Source: Candidatus Omnitrophota bacterium
GTDB taxonomy: Bacteria; Omnitrophota; Gorgyraeia; 2-02-FULL-51-18
Length of the DNA stretch: 8,686 nucleotides
NCBI GenBank assembly: GCA_023247955.1
Contig: JAHFFL010000032.1
Coordinates: 1 to 8,686 of the forward strand
Reading direction: 5' to 3'
Part shown: positions 7,806-8,686 of the stretch, piece after piece
Layout of the letters: the number at the start of each line of letters is the position of its first letter
Numbering within the stretch: the stretch's first letter is position 1
Notes under the pieces: model-generated
What the model saw: the letters and a program-made list of their open reading frames with translations, nothing else
The model's database searches: none
Told to the model about the DNA's origin: nothing
Translations under genes and position numbers: made by a program

Positions 7806-7899
7806 TTAAAATCGAACAAAGTCTAATCAACCACTGTCCGCCCGCTTTGGCGGGACGGATCCGTCCTGCTGCTTTGCAGCAGGCGGAAGCTACCTCGGC
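7794..7899. repeat. tRNA-Phe 5'-end duplication with tandem hairpin insert (element B)
   Basis: Nucleotides 1-12 of tRNA-Phe (7794-7805) recur exactly at 7888-7899, separated by 82 bp. The insert holds two directly abutting hairpins. One is at 7837-7859 (TCCG, stem CCCGC/GCGGG, CGGA). The other is at 7860-7887 (TCCG, stem CCTGCTGC/GCAGCAGG, CGGA). Each has a single bulged base and a TTT or TTTG loop. The second hairpin ends exactly at the outer tRNA fragment. On the tRNA strand the junction reads AGCT then TCCGCC, matching element A. The remaining 31 bp (7806-7836) are A/T-richer and carry no feature I can name. Confidence 0.75.
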
Positions 7900-7967
7900 G
7901 AAAAGTTGGCATGAAAGTGAATTGTAAAGGATTCGCGGGGAGAATTCTATAAAATTTCTTTCAGTGA

Positions 7968-8686
7968 CTATTCCCAGCCGGTGATTTTCTGAATGATCTC
8001 AAGAAGCGTCACGTCCGGCGTCGAGGCCCCTGAAGTGATTCCGATCTGCCGGGCAGATGGTGGAAACCAGTCCCGTTTCACCATGGCCTGACCTGTGCGC
8101 GGATCACGCGCGCGGATTACGTTCATCGAGAGGATGTCTCCGGCGCTCTCGATGTGATAAAACGGCAGCTGTCCAAGAGCGATTTCGGCCAGATGCGATG
8201 TGTTGGAGCTGTTAAAACCACCGACGATCAGCACCAGATCAAGATTTTTCTCGAGCAGTTTTCTCAGCGCGTCCTGCCGGTCCTGTGTGGCGCCGCAGAT
8301 TGTGTCAAAGCTGCGAAAACGCTCGCGCGTCGTATCAGTGCCAAAGCGGTCAAGAAACGCCTTCCTCAAAATTTCCTGGATCTTGAGCGATTCGCCCTTG
8401 AGCATCGTGGTTTGGTTCGCCATGCCCATCTTGCAGGTCGCCGAATCAAACGTAAAACCCGGCGGCGCGGCGTTGGGATATTTCTCGAGAAAATCTTTTT
8501 CGCTCATTTTACCGCGAATCACCGAAGCAAGCTCCTCGGCCTCCGCGATGTTTTCTATCGCCAGGTAGCTTCCCCCCTCTTTCACCGCCTGCGACACCGT
8601 GGCGCGGGTCTCTTCGTGATTGCGTTTGCCGTGCATGATGGTGATGAAGCCTTTTTTCGCGTAGCCCTCGACGCGCTTCCAGACAT
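7968..8686 (-). CDS. ispH: 4-hydroxy-3-methylbut-2-enyl diphosphate reductase, cyanobacterial/plant type (5' end outside window)
   Basis: The visible 238 residues are the C-terminal part of IspH/LytB, the [4Fe-4S] enzyme that reduces HMBPP to IPP and DMAPP. HGKRNHEET, ANQTTMLKGE, FDTICGATQDRQDAL (with a cluster cysteine), FNSSNTSHLAEI and ITSGASTPD are all present. HGKxNHEET and ANQTTMLKGE are characteristic of the longer cyanobacterial and plant form rather than the E. coli form. The frame stays open to the right edge (VWKRVEGYAKKGF precedes the internal ATG at 8636), so that ATG is not the start. The N-terminal third to half, with two other cluster cysteines, lies outside the window. It ends at TAG (7968-7970), 68 nt before the outer tRNA-Phe fragment. 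Confidence 0.96.
   Translation of the reverse strand, partial: VWKRVEGYAKKGFITIMHGKRNHEETRATVSQAVKEGGSYLAIENIAEAEELASVIRGKMSEKDFLEKYPNAAPPGFTFDSATCKMGMANQTTMLKGESLKIQEILRKAFLDRFGTDTTRERFRSFDTICGATQDRQDALRKLLEKNLDLVLIVGGFNSSNTSHLAEIALGQLPFYHIESAGDILSMNVIRARDPRTGQAMVKRDWFPPSARQIGITSGASTPDVTLLEIIQKITGWE

Noticed and set aside
7733..7927. Plus-strand frame with product RIELPTPAFSGQRSTTELP
   Set aside because: It is the antisense translation of tRNA-Phe, a common spurious protein in databases.
8634..8636. ATG at 8636 as the start of ispH
   Set aside because: The reading frame stays open and homologous to IspH up to the window edge, so this is an internal methionine.

Overview
This 8.7 kb bacterial chromosomal segment of moderate GC content carries nine complete protein genes, two partial ones and two tRNA genes. 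All but the first two protein genes lie on the minus strand. The content is mostly housekeeping: glycolysis, purine synthesis, thiol redox, isoprenoid precursors and fatty-acid desaturation. Shine-Dalgarno sequences are clear, and TTG or GTG starts are preferred in several genes. I cannot name the organism. Two O2-dependent desaturases imply exposure to oxygen. A cyanobacterial/plant-type IspH and many short palindromic repeats recall genomes of uncultured phyla such as Omnitrophota, but that is only a guess.

Layout. Positions 2-100 (+) are probably the 3' end of an unidentified gene. Positions 237-1220 (+) encode a soluble di-iron acyl-ACP desaturase behind a good extended -10 promoter. It converges on a minus-strand block, read in the order tRNA-Thr(CGU) > trxA > purN > eno > DivIC/FtsB-like protein. 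A palindromic repeat fills almost the whole trxA-purN gap. Next comes a second minus-strand block, read as a small Met/Cys-rich membrane protein > ispG > membrane fatty-acid desaturase, ending in an intrinsic terminator (4082-4111). Upstream of it is an exported seven-bladed beta-propeller protein with its own promoter. A strong bidirectional terminator follows, then tRNA-Phe(GAA), and at the right edge the 3' part of ispH.

How the genes work together. ispG and ispH encode the last two steps of the MEP isoprenoid pathway, both by iron-sulfur enzymes. The two unrelated desaturases would both introduce double bonds into acyl chains. Thioredoxin, PurN, enolase and the divisome protein form an ordinary growth cluster.

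The most unusual signal is at the two tRNA genes. Each is preceded by a truncated copy of its own 5' end (17 and 12 tRNA nucleotides). The copy is separated from the intact gene by a short insert (48 and 82 bp) rich in hairpins. In both cases the junction on the tRNA strand is AGCT followed by TCCGC. This looks like a small palindromic element that targets tRNA 5' ends and leaves the tRNA intact. I know of no formal description of it.
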